Shown in pieces: positions 34,642 through 44,981 of a DNA stretch of 64,000 bases. This DNA is from Tsuneonella rigui (GTDB taxonomy: Bacteria > Pseudomonadota > Alphaproteobacteria > Sphingomonadales > Sphingomonadaceae). Location of the stretch: NCBI RefSeq assembly GCF_003958625.1, contig NZ_RSEL01000020.1, positions 186,001-250,000 of the forward strand, read 5' to 3'. The stretch's first letter is position 1; the number at the start of each line of letters is the position of its first letter. The notes beneath the pieces were generated by a model. It was not told the DNA's origin, did not search any database, and worked only from the letters and a program-made list of their open reading frames with translations. The position numbers were made by a program, and so were the translations under genes.

Positions 34642-35730
34642 TTAGGATGCGCCCGCCTTCTTCGCGAACTCCCACGCCTTGTCGGCGAGCGGCGCGACGC
34701 GGTCGGACTGTGCCTTCGCGTGGGCGGAGCTGGCGGTGCCGTCGATCACCCGCTTCTTGATGCCCTGCAGGATGCCCGCGAGGCGGAAGAAATTGTAGGC
34801 GAAGAACCAGTTCATGTCGGGCACCTGGTCGCGCCCGGTCGCCGCGCAATAGCGATCGACGACCTCCTCGAGCTCGGGGATGCCGAGCGCCTTGCGGTCG
34901 AGGTCCATCACGCCTGAGCGGCCGCCGTTCTCGGTGACGTACATCATGCACAGGTAAGTGAAGTCCGACATCGGGTCGCCGAGGGTCGAGAGCTCCCAGT
35001 CGAGCACCGCGATCACTTCGGGCCGGTCATGCGCGAAGATCATGTTGTCGATGCGGTAATCGCCGTGGACCACGCTGGTGCGGGTCTGCTTAGGCAGGGT
35101 TGCCGGCAGGTACTCGATGAGCTTTTCCATCGACGGCAAGGTCTCGGTTTCCGACAGGCGATACTGCTTGGTCCAGCGGTCGACCTGACGACCGAAGTAG
35201 TTGCCGGGCTTCCCGAAATCGCCGAGGCCCGCGGCCTCGATGTCGGTGTTGTGGAGCTTGGCGAGGGTATCGACCATCGCATCGTACACCGCGCGCCGTT
35301 CCTCGGGCCGTGCACCCGGCATGGCGCCGTCCCAGATCGTGCGGCCATCGACCATGTCCATGACGTAGAACCACGATCCGACTACGCTGTCGTCCGTGCA
35401 CAGCCCGAACTGCCGCGCGACGGGGAAGCCAGTCTTGTAGAGACCCGACTGGACCTTGAACTCGCGGTCGACCGCGTGCGCGCTGGGGAGTAGCGGACCA
35501 AACGGCTTGCGGCGTAGAACGTAGTTCTTGTTCGGGGTCGTCAGCTTGTAGGTGGGATTCGACTGCCCGCCCTTGAACTTGCCTTGACTGAGTGGCCCTT
35601 GGAACCCCTCGACGTTGGCCTCCATCCACTCGGTCAAACGACCTTCGTCGAGGTGATCGGCTTCGCTCGGCTCGACCGTGCCGGTGAAGGCGGCGGTCGC
35701 GTCCTTGATCTCGGGCGATGGGGTACTCAT
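34642..35730 (-). CDS. APH-type phosphotransferase, ACAD10/11 kinase-domain-like
   Basis: A 362-residue kinase-fold protein with the HGDYRIDNM catalytic loop (His222, Asp224, Asn229) and VLDWELSTLGDP, where Asp244 binds metal. The GQSNPTYKL glycine loop and VLRRKPFG lysine near the N-terminus complete the ATP site. The pattern matches the kinase domain fused to an acyl-CoA dehydrogenase in ACAD10/11 and LvaA-like 4-hydroxyacyl-CoA kinases, rather than an antibiotic kinase. An ACAD10/11-like dehydrogenase is encoded 1.3 kb upstream. Convergent with the S8 gene. Confidence 0.8.
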   Translation of the reverse strand: MSTPSPEIKDATAAFTGTVEPSEADHLDEGRLTEWMEANVEGFQGPLSQGKFKGGQSNPTYKLTTPNKNYVLRRKPFGPLLPSAHAVDREFKVQSGLYKTGFPVARQFGLCTDDSVVGSWFYVMDMVDGRTIWDGAMPGARPEERRAVYDAMVDTLAKLHNTDIEAAGLGDFGKPGNYFGRQVDRWTKQYRLSETETLPSMEKLIEYLPATLPKQTRTSVVHGDYRIDNMIFAHDRPEVIAVLDWELSTLGDPMSDFTYLCMMYVTENGGRSGVMDLDRKALGIPELEEVVDRYCAATGRDQVPDMNWFFAYNFFRLAGILQGIKKRVIDGTASSAHAKAQSDRVAPLADKAWEFAKKAGAS

Positions 35731-35740
35731 TCACAAACCT

Positions 35741-35809
35741 CCGCTCATCCTGAGCCTGTCGAAGGATGCTGGCGCCGCGCGCGGGCTTCGACAAGCTCAG
35801 CCCGAGCGG
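35741..35809 (+). repeat. Inverted pair of REP-type repeats downstream of the alcohol dehydrogenase
   Basis: Two copies of a roughly 26-base repeat in opposite orientation: one at 35741-35766 reading CCGCTCATCCTGAGCCTGTC and one at 35784-35809 whose reverse strand reads CCGCTCGGGCTGAGCTTGTC. They share the CTGAGC-TGTCGAAG core, a repeat type I associate with sphingomonad genomes. A second pair lies at 36938-37010 on the other side of the gene. Confidence 0.75.
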
Positions 35810-35816
35810 AAAAGGG

Positions 35817-36905
35817 TTATTGGTCGAACACGATCACGCTGCGGGCGCTGTCGGCCTGCTTCATCTTCTCGAAGCCCTCGTTCACCGCGGCCAGCGGGAT
35901 ACGCTCGGCGATGATGGTGTCGAGGTCGAGCAGTCCGCGCATGTAGAAGTCGACCAGGCGCGGCAGGTCGACCGGGAAGCGGTTGTTGCCCATGATCGCG
36001 CCCTGCAGCTTCTTGCCGCTCAGGAGGTCCAGCGCACCGAGGCCGACCTTGCAATCCAATGGCATCATGCCGAGGATCGTCGCGGTCCCTCCGCGGCGCA
36101 GGACCTTGCAGGCAAGCTCCGCCGAAGCCGGCCGCCCCACAGCCTCGATCGCATGATCGACGCCGCCCCTGGAAATCTCGATCACCTGCTGCGCCGCATC
36201 CTCCGCCAACGCATCGACCGCGTCGGTGGCGCCGAGCGCCTTGGCGAGTTCGCGCTTGGCGGGGATCGGGTCGCAGGCGATGATCCGTCCCGCGCCGGCG
36301 ATCTTGGCGGCGTTGATCGCAGCGAGACCTACACCGCCGCAGCCGATCACCGCCACCGTCTCGCCCGGGACCAATTTGCACGCATTGAACACCGCGCCAG
36401 CGCCGGTGGTTACCGCGCAGCCAATCACCGCGGCACGGTCCAAAGGCATCTCCGGATCGATCCGCACGCAGGCATGCTCGTGGATCAGCATCTGCTCGGC
36501 GAAGGCCGAGAGGTTGAGCATCTGGTTGACCATCGAACCGTCAGGCCGGGTGATGCGCGGCGCGTCGCCCTGCGCCCGGCGGGTCTCCGCGCCGAGGCAC
36601 AGCGCCATCCGGCCGGTGACGCAGAACTCGCAGTGCCCGCAGAACGCGCTGAGGCAGGAGACGACGTGATCGCCCGGCTTAACCGTGCGCACCTCGCTGC
36701 CGACCGCCTCGACCACGCCCGCCGCTTCGTGCCCCGGCACGGCGGGGAGGGCGTGCGGATAGCTGCCCTCGATGAAGTGCAGGTCGGAATGGCACAGCCC
36801 GCACGCGGCGGTGCGGATCAGCACCTCGTGCGGGCCGGGCTTGGCGATCGACAGCTCCTCAATCGCGAGCGGCTGCTTGGGCTGGACGAGTACGGCGGCT
36901 TTCAT
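35817..36905 (-). CDS. Zinc-dependent alcohol dehydrogenase (medium-chain)
   Basis: A 362-residue MDR enzyme. Catalytic zinc ligands are Cys38 (CGLCHSD) and His59 (PGHEAAG), and the structural zinc site is Cys89, Cys92, Cys95 and Cys103 (CGHCEFCVTGRMALC). The NAD-binding GxGGVG motif is AVIGCGGVGLAA. It resembles class III-type and long-chain alcohol dehydrogenases; the substrate is unknown. The gene is bracketed on both sides by inverted REP pairs, so it may have its own transcript inside the catabolic island. Confidence 0.88.
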   Translation of the reverse strand: MKAAVLVQPKQPLAIEELSIAKPGPHEVLIRTAACGLCHSDLHFIEGSYPHALPAVPGHEAAGVVEAVGSEVRTVKPGDHVVSCLSAFCGHCEFCVTGRMALCLGAETRRAQGDAPRITRPDGSMVNQMLNLSAFAEQMLIHEHACVRIDPEMPLDRAAVIGCAVTTGAGAVFNACKLVPGETVAVIGCGGVGLAAINAAKIAGAGRIIACDPIPAKRELAKALGATDAVDALAEDAAQQVIEISRGGVDHAIEAVGRPASAELACKVLRRGGTATILGMMPLDCKVGLGALDLLSGKKLQGAIMGNNRFPVDLPRLVDFYMRGLLDLDTIIAERIPLAAVNEGFEKMKQADSARSVIVFDQ

Positions 36906-36937
36906 TCGAATTTCACTCCAAATCGATCGTCGCGCAG

Positions 36938-37010
36938 CATCCTTCGGCAGGCTCAGGATGAGCGGGGTAGTTTAGTACCAATTCCCGCTCAGCCTGAGCT
37001 TGTCGAAGGC
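36938..37010 (+). repeat. Inverted pair of REP-type repeats upstream of the alcohol dehydrogenase
   Basis: One copy at 36938-36965 (reverse strand reads CCGCTCATCCTGAGCCTGCC) and one at 36985-37010 (CCGCTCAGCCTGAGCTTGTC) face each other across about 20 bases. They are the same repeat family as the pair at 35741-35809 and sit between the acyl-CoA dehydrogenase and alcohol dehydrogenase genes, where they could form a strong hairpin in the transcript. Confidence 0.75.
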
Positions 37011-37029
37011 CACGCGGACACCTGTCGGC

Positions 37030-38328
<1,299 letters not shown>

Positions 38329-38399
38329 GTCGCTTGTTCCTCTCGCTATCCGTTTCAATTCGAGACCGTGGCAGAGCGCGCGCGCGCCGCCAAGGCGTT

Positions 38400-39851
38400 T
38401 TAAGGGTGTTGGCCGGTCGCCTCCGGATCGGCCTTGGCGGCCTCGGCCAGCAGGGTCAGCCGCGCTTCGTGCTGCTCACGGGTGATCGGGAACCTGCGGA
38501 CGATCAGCACCAGCAGGATCGCGAACACGAAGACGCACGCCGCGTACGACATCGCCAGCGTATCGACGACCTGTTCGGACACCTGGCCGGGCTTGGCCCC
38601 ATTGGGCATGCCCGACAGGCTGAGCAGGAACCCGGTCACAAATATGCCGAGCCCGGTCGAGCACTTGGCGGCGAAGAACGCTCCCGCGGCAAACGTGCCT
38701 TCCGACCGCCGGCCGGTCTGTTCCTGCGAGGCTTCGACCACATCAGCCACCATCGATGACAGGCAGATCGTGGTGATGACGCTGAACAGGTTCGAGAAGA
38801 AGGTCGCGGCGAACATCCCCAGGATCGCCGGCGTGGTGCCGTCGGGCCACCACAGGTCGAAATGGCGCAGCGTAAGTGGAGTGATCCAGAACACCATGCC
38901 GAGCAGCGCGGTGACGATCGCCGCGTCGCGCTTGCCAAAGCGAGCCTGGAAGGGGCCGACCGCGAGGAAGCTGCCGATGACGCTGACGAACAGCATCAGC
39001 GGGTAGGCCTGGAGCGCCCACGGGGGGAACTTCCACACGAACAGGTAGAGGTAGTTCGAGATCGAGAAAGTGATCCCTTGGCTGGTGATAGCAGCGGCGA
39101 AGCTGAACATCAGGACCACGAACGCCGGATGGCTGAGGCATTCGCGAATTTCCCCGAACGCGCCGCGGATGCCGGCGCGTGCGGGAGCCTTGAGCTCCGG
39201 GCGGTGCGCCACCCATTTGTGCTGGCCGCGGGCGGAGATGAGCACTGTCGCGACCATCAGGATCGCGCCGGCGATGCCGTAGCTCTGGTAGCCCTCGCGT
39301 GAGAGCATCGCGTTGGGCAGGAACACGCCGTACGCCAGCAGCAGCATCAGCAGCCCGCCGCCCCAGGCGTTGAGGTAGCGCAGGCGGGTAAGGCGGGTGC
39401 GCTCGTCGTAATCGTGCGTGATTTCCGCCACGAGGGCGGCGGACGGAACCTCGCAGAACGCGACCGATGCGCGCACCGCGATGGCGGATATCAGCAACAC
39501 CGGGAAGCTGGCCGCGCCGACGGGTGACCACAGCAGGATCCAGAACCCCCCGAGGAACAACGGCGCGACGTAGAGATAAGGCAGGCGCCGGCCCCAGCGG
39601 GTGTTGGTGCGGTCGCTGATATGACCGACGACCGGGTCGATCAGCCCGTCGAACACCAGCGCGATCAGCAGCGCAAGGCTAACCAGCCGCGCGTCCATCC
39701 CCAGCACCTGGTTGTAGAACAACAGCAGGAAGGTCGAAAAACCGTTGTCCTTGATGCCGTAGGCGACGCTGCCGAGCCCGTTGGCCGCCGCCAGCCGCGT
39801 GGGCACGCGGCCCTGCACGGGCGTCATCGTCGCCGCTTCGGCAGCGCTCAT
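38400..39851 (-). CDS. GPH/MelB-type sodium:substrate symporter (MFS)
   Basis: A 483-residue twelve-helix transporter. The region GYGIKD-like [24 protein letters not shown], then [32 protein letters not shown], is the signature of the glycoside-pentoside-hexuronide family. Family members carry sugars or sulfonates with Na+ or H+; several in sphingomonads lie in aromatic or acyl-CoA clusters and import other compounds. The ATG at 39851 overlaps the TGA of the SDR gene. Confidence 0.85.
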   Translation of the reverse strand: MSAAEAATMTPVQGRVPTRLAAANGLGSVAYGIKDNGFSTFLLLFYNQVLGMDARLVSLALLIALVFDGLIDPVVGHISDRTNTRWGRRLPYLYVAPLFLGGFWILLWSPVGAASFPVLLISAIAVRASVAFCEVPSAALVAEITHDYDERTRLTRLRYLNAWGGGLLMLLLAYGVFLPNAMLSREGYQSYGIAGAILMVATVLISARGQHKWVAHRPELKAPARAGIRGAFGEIRECLSHPAFVVLMFSFAAAITSQGITFSISNYLYLFVWKFPPWALQAYPLMLFVSVIGSFLAVGPFQARFGKRDAAIVTALLGMVFWITPLTLRHFDLWWPDGTTPAILGMFAATFFSNLFSVITTICLSSMVADVVEASQEQTGRRSEGTFAAGAFFAAKCSTGLGIFVTGFLLSLSGMPNGAKPGQVSEQVVDTLAMSYAACVFVFAILLVLIVRRFPITREQHEARLTLLAEAAKADPEATGQHP

Positions 39852-40702
39852 GCAGGCGTTCCGCTGGCTTGCGCTTCCATCGCCGAGAGCGCTTCGAGCA
39901 TGCCGGGCGTTTCGGGGTCCCAGCTGCCGCGCTGGCCGATCGTCAGTCCGCCGTCGACCAGGATCGAGGTGCCGGTTATGAAGCTCGCCGCCTCGCTGGC
40001 GAGGAAGGCGCAGGCCTCCGCAATGTCGCGCGGCTGGCCGCCCCGCTTCACCGGCTGGGCGTTGGCGCTCATCTGCGCGATCATCGCCTTGGCGATGTGT
40101 TTGGTGTCGTCGGGCACCTCGAGCGCGGTGGTGAAGATGTTGGTGTTGATGAAGCCCGGCAGGATCGCGTTCACCCGGATGCCGAACTGCGCGAGATCGG
40201 CCGCCGCGACCTTGGTCAGGTGGAGCACGCCGCACTTCGCCACCGCATAGGCGGTCGGCGAGTAGCCCGAGGCGGTCGCCGCCACGCTAGCGGTGTTGAC
40301 GATCGCCGCGCCGGGACGGTTCTGCATATGCGGCACGGCATAGCGGATGCCGAAGGCGACCGAGCGGAGGAGCAAGTCCATCGTCCGGTCCCACGCGTCG
40401 GGCTCGATCTCGTGGATCTTCTCCCGCGCGCCGCCTGCGCCGGCGTTGTTGAACACCACGTCGATCGCGCCGGTCTCGCTGCCGGCGCGGTCCATTAGCG
40501 CCTTGATCGACTCGGTGGAGCAGACATCGCAGCGCTGGAAACGGATGTCGCCGACGCCTTCGCCGGCCAGCGCGGAGCCGCCCGTTTCGTCGATATCGGC
40601 GGCGTAAACCACAGCGCCTTCACGCGCGAACAGGCGCGCCGTTTCCGCGCCGATACCCGATGCCGCGCCGGTGACGACGACGGTCTTGCCTGAGAATCGC
40701 AT
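39848..40702 (-). CDS. Short-chain dehydrogenase/reductase
   Basis: A 284-residue classical SDR: TGAASGIG (11-18) binds the nucleotide, NNAGAGG follows, and the catalytic set is Ser in NTASVAATASG with Tyr/Lys in SPTAYAVAKCG. The C-terminus has ASFITGTSILVDGGLTIGQ. The final ~30 residues extend beyond the usual SDR end. It probably oxidises a hydroxyacyl-CoA or alcohol in the acyl-CoA cluster; the substrate is not known. It leads the minus-strand group, divergent from the acyl-CoA dehydrogenase pair. Confidence 0.88.
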   Translation of the reverse strand: MRFSGKTVVVTGAASGIGAETARLFAREGAVVYAADIDETGGSALAGEGVGDIRFQRCDVCSTESIKALMDRAGSETGAIDVVFNNAGAGGAREKIHEIEPDAWDRTMDLLLRSVAFGIRYAVPHMQNRPGAAIVNTASVAATASGYSPTAYAVAKCGVLHLTKVAAADLAQFGIRVNAILPGFINTNIFTTALEVPDDTKHIAKAMIAQMSANAQPVKRGGQPRDIAEACAFLASEAASFITGTSILVDGGLTIGQRGSWDPETPGMLEALSAMEAQASGTPA

Positions 40703-40726
40703 GGTCTCTCCCGACCCATTTTGTTG

Positions 40727-40786
40727 TGACGGTAGGGTAGGCAGATGGGCCGCGCCGTCAACGGTTCTTGGCCTGCCGTTACGGCA
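40727..40786 (+). promoter_or_regulatory. Operator-like inverted repeats in a divergent promoter region
   Basis: TGCCGTTACGGCA (40774-40786) is a perfect 13-base palindrome with six-base arms. Nearby TGACGG (40727-40732) and CCGTCA (40755-40760) form a second inverted repeat. They lie in the 171-base gap between the divergent SDR and acyl-CoA dehydrogenase genes. No regulator gene is adjacent, so the protein that binds them would be encoded elsewhere. Confidence 0.45.
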
Positions 40787-40873
40787 AGCTAGTAGAATGG
40801 GTATGGTCCAAATCGGTCCTTGCCCAACAAGCCGAGTCGGCTTTACGTGTGCGTCAACGAGAGGAGACTTCTG

Positions 40874-42058
40874 ATGGCCGATCTGGACGCCTTCCGCGCC
40901 GAAACCCGCGCGTGGCTCGAAGCCAACTGCCCGCCCGAAATGCGCCAACCCGTCCGCGACGAGGATGACGTATACTGGGGCGGCCGCAACGCGACCTTCA
41001 AGAACGACGCGCAGAAGGCGTGGTTCGAAGCGTGCCGCGACAAGGGTTTCACCGTCCCGGCGTGGCCGAAGGAGTATGGCGGTGCCGGCCTTTCGCCGGC
41101 CGAGGCCAAGGTGTTGCGCGAGGAAATGGCGCGCATCGGCGCCCGCCCGCCGCTGTCGAGCTTCGGCATCTGGATGCTCGGGCCCGCGCTGCTGCAATTC
41201 GGCACCGAAGGGCAGAAGAAGCACTTCCTCAATCAGATCGCCCGGGGCGAAATTCGCTGGTGCCAGGGCTATTCGGAGCCGGGCTCGGGCTCGGACCTCG
41301 TCAGCTTGCAGACCTTCGGCGAGGACAAGGGCGACCACTGGGTGGTCAACGGCTCGAAGATCTGGACCTCCTACGCCGACAAGGCCGACTGGATCTTCTG
41401 CCTCGTCCGTACCGACAAGACGAACAAGTACCAGGGCATCACCTTCATGCTCTACGACATGGCCAGCCCCGGCGTGTCGACCAAGCCCATCCTCCTCATC
41501 AGCGGCAACAGCCCGTTCTGCGAGACCTTCTTCGACGACGTGAAAGTGCCCAAGTCATACGGCGAGGACATCCCCGGCTACGTCGGCGAGATCAACCGCG
41601 GGTGGGACGTCGCCAAGTACCTGCTCGGCCACGAACGCGAAATGATCTCGGGCGCCGACAGCTCCGAGCGCGGAGCCGGCATCGGCGCCTCGCTCACCCG
41701 CCAGGCGGGCGGCGAGCTCGATCCGATCCTGCGCGCCGAGCTGGCGATGTTCGACGTCGATGCGCTGGCGTTCAGCGCGATGGGCGAGAAGTTCCTCGAC
41801 GAGGTCAAAGTCGGCAAGGCGCACCCCGCTTACTCGAACATGATGAAGTATGCCGGGACCGAGCTCAACAAGCGCCGGCACGAGCTGGTGATGTCGGCGG
41901 GCGGCTCGACCGCGCTTGAGTGGGACAGCGAGGAAACCCGCGGCGGCGCCGCGCCTCGTGCCTGGCTGCGGACCAAGGCCAACTCGATCGAGGGCGGCAC
42001 CAGCGAAGTCATGCTCGGCGTTGTCGCCAAGCGCATTCTCGAACTCCCGGGGGCCTGA
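40874..42058 (+). CDS. Acyl-CoA dehydrogenase, first of an adjacent pair
   Basis: A 394-residue acyl-CoA dehydrogenase. FTVPAWPKEYGGAGLSPAEA, CQGYSEPGSGSDLVSLQTF and SKIWTSYADKADW are conserved core motifs, and the C-terminus carries TKANSIEGGTSEVMLGVVAKRILELPGA. Pairs of unequal dehydrogenases encoded side by side often form alpha2beta2 enzymes, as for steroid side chains. A GAGGAG ribosome site precedes the ATG at 40874; the upstream open frame is not needed. Confidence 0.9.
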   Translation: MADLDAFRAETRAWLEANCPPEMRQPVRDEDDVYWGGRNATFKNDAQKAWFEACRDKGFTVPAWPKEYGGAGLSPAEAKVLREEMARIGARPPLSSFGIWMLGPALLQFGTEGQKKHFLNQIARGEIRWCQGYSEPGSGSDLVSLQTFGEDKGDHWVVNGSKIWTSYADKADWIFCLVRTDKTNKYQGITFMLYDMASPGVSTKPILLISGNSPFCETFFDDVKVPKSYGEDIPGYVGEINRGWDVAKYLLGHEREMISGADSSERGAGIGASLTRQAGGELDPILRAELAMFDVDALAFSAMGEKFLDEVKVGKAHPAYSNMMKYAGTELNKRRHELVMSAGGSTALEWDSEETRGGAAPRAWLRTKANSIEGGTSEVMLGVVAKRILELPGA

Positions 42059-42062
42059 TCCG

Positions 42063-43202
42063 ATGCCGCTGTATCATGATGACGACCAGGCGATGCTCGC
42101 CGAAACCGCCCAGCAGTTCATGGGCGACGAAGGCGCGATCGGGAAGCAGCTGCGCCACTGGCGCGACCGCGAATGCAAGGACGGGTTCGGCCACGACCTG
42201 TGGAAGCAGATGGCCGAGATGGGCTTCACGGGCATCATCGTCCCGGAAGCCGACGGCGGGCTCGGCATGGGTCATGTCGAGGCGGGCATCGTGCTCGAGG
42301 AAATCGGCCGCAACCTGACCCCGTCGCCGTTCCTGACAAGCTCGGTCATGGCCGCCACCGCGCTCGCCGCGGCGAATGAGGACGCGCGCGGTCGCTGGCT
42401 GCCGGGCCTCGTGTCGGGCGACAGTGTGTTCGCCGTCGCGATCGACGAGGGACCGAAGCACCGCCCCGAACGGATCGCGACCAAGGCCGAGCGCTCGGGC
42501 AACGGCTTCAAGCTCTCCGGTAAGAAGGACTTCGTGGTCCAGGGCGCGAGCGCGGATATGATCGTGGTCGCGGCGCGCACCTCGGGCGCGGACGATGACG
42601 AGCAGGGCGTGACGCTGTTCGCGGTGCCCAAGGATGCTGCGGGCCTCGGCCACAACTCGGTGCGGCTGGTCGACAGCTCGATGGCGAGCCACCTGACCCT
42701 CGATGGGGTCGAGCTCGACGGCGATGCGGTGATCGGCGAGGTGGACGGCGGGCGCGAGGTCCTCAATCGCGTGCTCGATGCCGGGCGCGTCGGCGCGGCG
42801 GCCGAGGCGGTCGGCGTCGCGCGCGGGTCGATGGACATGACCATCGATTACCTCAAGCAGCGCAAGCAATTCGGCAAGCTGATCGGCGAGTTCCAGGCAC
42901 TCCAGCACCGCGCCGCGCACCTCTACTCGGAGGTCGAGATTGCTCGCGCGGTGGTGATCAAGGCGCAGCAGCTGCTCGATGCGGGCGCGGAGAACGCTTC
43001 GCTGATGGCCTCGGTCGCCAAGGCCAAGGTCGGCAAGGCGGCTGGCCTCGCGGTCAAGGAAGGCGTGCAGATGCACGGCGGCATCGGCATGACCGACGAA
43101 TACGACATCGGCCTCTACATGAAGCGCGACCGCGCGCTCGCCGAGTTCATGGGCGACGTCTACTACCACGCCGACCGCGTCGCGCGGATGAGCGGCTACT
43201 GA
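42063..43202 (+). CDS. Acyl-CoA dehydrogenase, second of an adjacent pair
   Basis: A 379-residue acyl-CoA dehydrogenase starting five bases after the first. It has FTGIIVPEADGGLGMGHVEA, KLSGKKDFVVQGASAD and the C-terminal KEGVQMHGGIGMTDEYDIGLYMKRD, which holds the flavin-contact motif. It is shorter and more divergent than its neighbour and lacks the GGTSEV tail, consistent with the partner subunit of a heteromeric enzyme. Substrate unknown. Confidence 0.9.
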   Translation: MPLYHDDDQAMLAETAQQFMGDEGAIGKQLRHWRDRECKDGFGHDLWKQMAEMGFTGIIVPEADGGLGMGHVEAGIVLEEIGRNLTPSPFLTSSVMAATALAAANEDARGRWLPGLVSGDSVFAVAIDEGPKHRPERIATKAERSGNGFKLSGKKDFVVQGASADMIVVAARTSGADDDEQGVTLFAVPKDAAGLGHNSVRLVDSSMASHLTLDGVELDGDAVIGEVDGGREVLNRVLDAGRVGAAAEAVGVARGSMDMTIDYLKQRKQFGKLIGEFQALQHRAAHLYSEVEIARAVVIKAQQLLDAGAENASLMASVAKAKVGKAAGLAVKEGVQMHGGIGMTDEYDIGLYMKRDRALAEFMGDVYYHADRVARMSGY

Positions 43203-43215
43203 GCGGGAGAGAAGC

Positions 43216-44022
43216 ATGACCCTCGAAGAGATGTTCGGCCTCAAGGGCCGCGTGGCGGTGGTGACCGGCGGCAGCCGCGGCATCGGCAGGATGATCGTCG
43301 AGGGCTTCCTCGCTGCAGGGATCGAGCGGGTCTACATCACCGCGCGCAAGGGCGGCGAGCTGCACGAGGCGGCGAGCGAGCTGGGCGACAAGGTCATCCC
43401 GATCCAGGGCGATATCTCGACCATGGAAGGAATCGAGGAACTCGTCCGAGCGCTCACCGCCAAGGAAGCGAAGCTCGACATTCTGGTCAACAACGCGGGC
43501 GCTGCTTGGGGCAACGACTTCGAAGAATTCCCCGAGGCCGGGTGGGACAAGGTCATGGACCTCAACGTCAAGACCCCGTTCTTCCTGACGCAGAAGCTCC
43601 ACGGCCTGCTCAAGGCGGCCGCGAGCCTGCAGCAGCCGGCCAAGGTGATCAACATCACCTCGGTCGACGGACAGCGGATCAATCCGTGGGAGACCTACAG
43701 CTACCAGGCCTCGAAGGCGGCGCTAATCCACCTGACCCGCCGCATGGCCGCGCGGCTGGTCAAGGATCACATCTATGTGACCTCGCTGGCGCCGGGCGCC
43801 TTCCCGTCGAACATGAACAAGGTTGCGCGCGACCAGGCGGAGGCGAGCGGGCAGGGCATCCCCAACAAGCGCGTTGGCGACAAGTGGGACATGGGCGGCA
43901 CCGCGGTGTATCTCGCCAGCCGCGCGGGCGACTACACCGTGGGCGAGACGGTGACGATCGACGGCGGCATCGTCAACGCACACCTGCCGACGCACTTCGC
44001 CGACCCCGCCGGGGGGCGCTGA
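43216..44022 (+). CDS. Short-chain dehydrogenase/reductase of the acyl-CoA cluster
   Basis: A 268-residue SDR with TGGSRGIG, NNAGAAW, ITSVDGQRINPWETYSYQASKAALIHLTRR (Ser-Tyr-Lys set) and the closing TIDGGIVNAHLPTH. It probably oxidises a hydroxyacyl-CoA or steroid-like alcohol. A GGGAGAG site lies just before the ATG. It is followed one base later by the SMP-30 gene, so the two are likely co-translated. Confidence 0.88.
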   Translation: MTLEEMFGLKGRVAVVTGGSRGIGRMIVEGFLAAGIERVYITARKGGELHEAASELGDKVIPIQGDISTMEGIEELVRALTAKEAKLDILVNNAGAAWGNDFEEFPEAGWDKVMDLNVKTPFFLTQKLHGLLKAAASLQQPAKVINITSVDGQRINPWETYSYQASKAALIHLTRRMAARLVKDHIYVTSLAPGAFPSNMNKVARDQAEASGQGIPNKRVGDKWDMGGTAVYLASRAGDYTVGETVTIDGGIVNAHLPTHFADPAGGR

Positions 44023-44023
44023 G

Positions 44024-44917
44024 ATGAGCCGCTCGGTCCGCGAGGTCGCGAGCGGCATCCACTTCGGCGAAGGGCCACGCTGGCATGAGAGCCGGCTGTG
44101 GTTCTCCGACTTCTACGGCTTTCGCGTCTATTCGGTGAGCGAGGCGGGCGGCGATCTGCGGGTCGAGCTTCAGCTCCCCGACGGCGAGCATCCCTCCGGC
44201 CTCGGCTGGATGCCCGACGGGTCGCTGCTGGTGGTCAAGATGCATGCGCAGCAGGTCTGGCGCCGCTGGCCCGACGGACGCTTCGACCTGCACGCCGATC
44301 TCTCGGGCATCGCGGACTACTGGTGCAACGACATGGTCGTCGATGCGCAAGGCCGCGCCTACGTCGGCAACTTCGGCTTCGATCTCGACGCCGCGATGGC
44401 CGCGCGAGGGCCGGAAGGCGTGCTGGCGGACCATCCCAAGACGCGGATCGCGTTGGTCAATTCCGACGGACGGGTTGAGGCCGCCGCGGGCGACGAACGG
44501 TTCGGCTTTCCGAATGGATCGGTCATCACGCCCGACGGCAAGACCTTCATCGTCGGCGAGACCTTCGGCCGCAAGCTGACCGCGCTCGACATCGCCGAGG
44601 ATGGAACCCTGAGCAACCGCCGCACCTGGGCCGAGACTGCGCCGGCGGTGCCCGACGGCATCGCGCTCGACGCGGAAGGTGCGGTGTGGATCGCCAACCC
44701 GCTCGCCCCCGAATGCCGTCGCATCGCGGAAGGCGGAGAAGTGCTGGAGATCGTCGAGACCGGCGGGCTCAGCTGCTACGCCTGCATGCTCGGCGGCGCG
44801 GATGGGCGCACGCTGTTCATGATGGTAGCTCCGGGTCTGGGAGCGGCCGCTGCGCGCGAACCGAAAGGCAAGGTACTGGCCGCGAGCGTCGACGTAGCGC
44901 GCGCCGGCTTACCGTAG
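44024..44917 (+). CDS. SMP-30/gluconolactonase-family protein
   Basis: A 297-residue six-bladed beta-propeller (HFGEGPRWHESRLWFSDFYG, YWCNDMVVDAQGRAYVGNFGF, FPNGSVITPDGKTFIVGET, AVPDGIALDAEGAVWIANP). The EGPRWH Glu and the CNDM and PDGIALD Asp/Asn positions form the divalent-metal site of lactonases. Family members open lactones or act as regucalcin-like proteins. Here it sits at the end of an acyl-CoA cluster, suggesting a lactone substrate. Confidence 0.85.
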   Translation: MSRSVREVASGIHFGEGPRWHESRLWFSDFYGFRVYSVSEAGGDLRVELQLPDGEHPSGLGWMPDGSLLVVKMHAQQVWRRWPDGRFDLHADLSGIADYWCNDMVVDAQGRAYVGNFGFDLDAAMAARGPEGVLADHPKTRIALVNSDGRVEAAAGDERFGFPNGSVITPDGKTFIVGETFGRKLTALDIAEDGTLSNRRTWAETAPAVPDGIALDAEGAVWIANPLAPECRRIAEGGEVLEIVETGGLSCYACMLGGADGRTLFMMVAPGLGAAAAREPKGKVLAASVDVARAGLP

Positions 44918-44981
44918 ATTTGCCGCCAAAGCGGCGGCGGGCGCCCGAGGCTCTCCGCCCCAGGCACCCGCGCTTTGCTGC

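Noticed and set aside
34642-35730. Antibiotic resistance kinase
   Set aside because: The APH fold is shared, but the sequence style (GQSNPTYKL, LDWELSTLGDP) and the neighbouring acyl-CoA dehydrogenase fit an acyl-CoA-related kinase better.
38862-39302. A plus-strand frame opposite the GPH transporter
   Set aside because: Shadow of a conserved membrane protein, with no start signal and no known fold.
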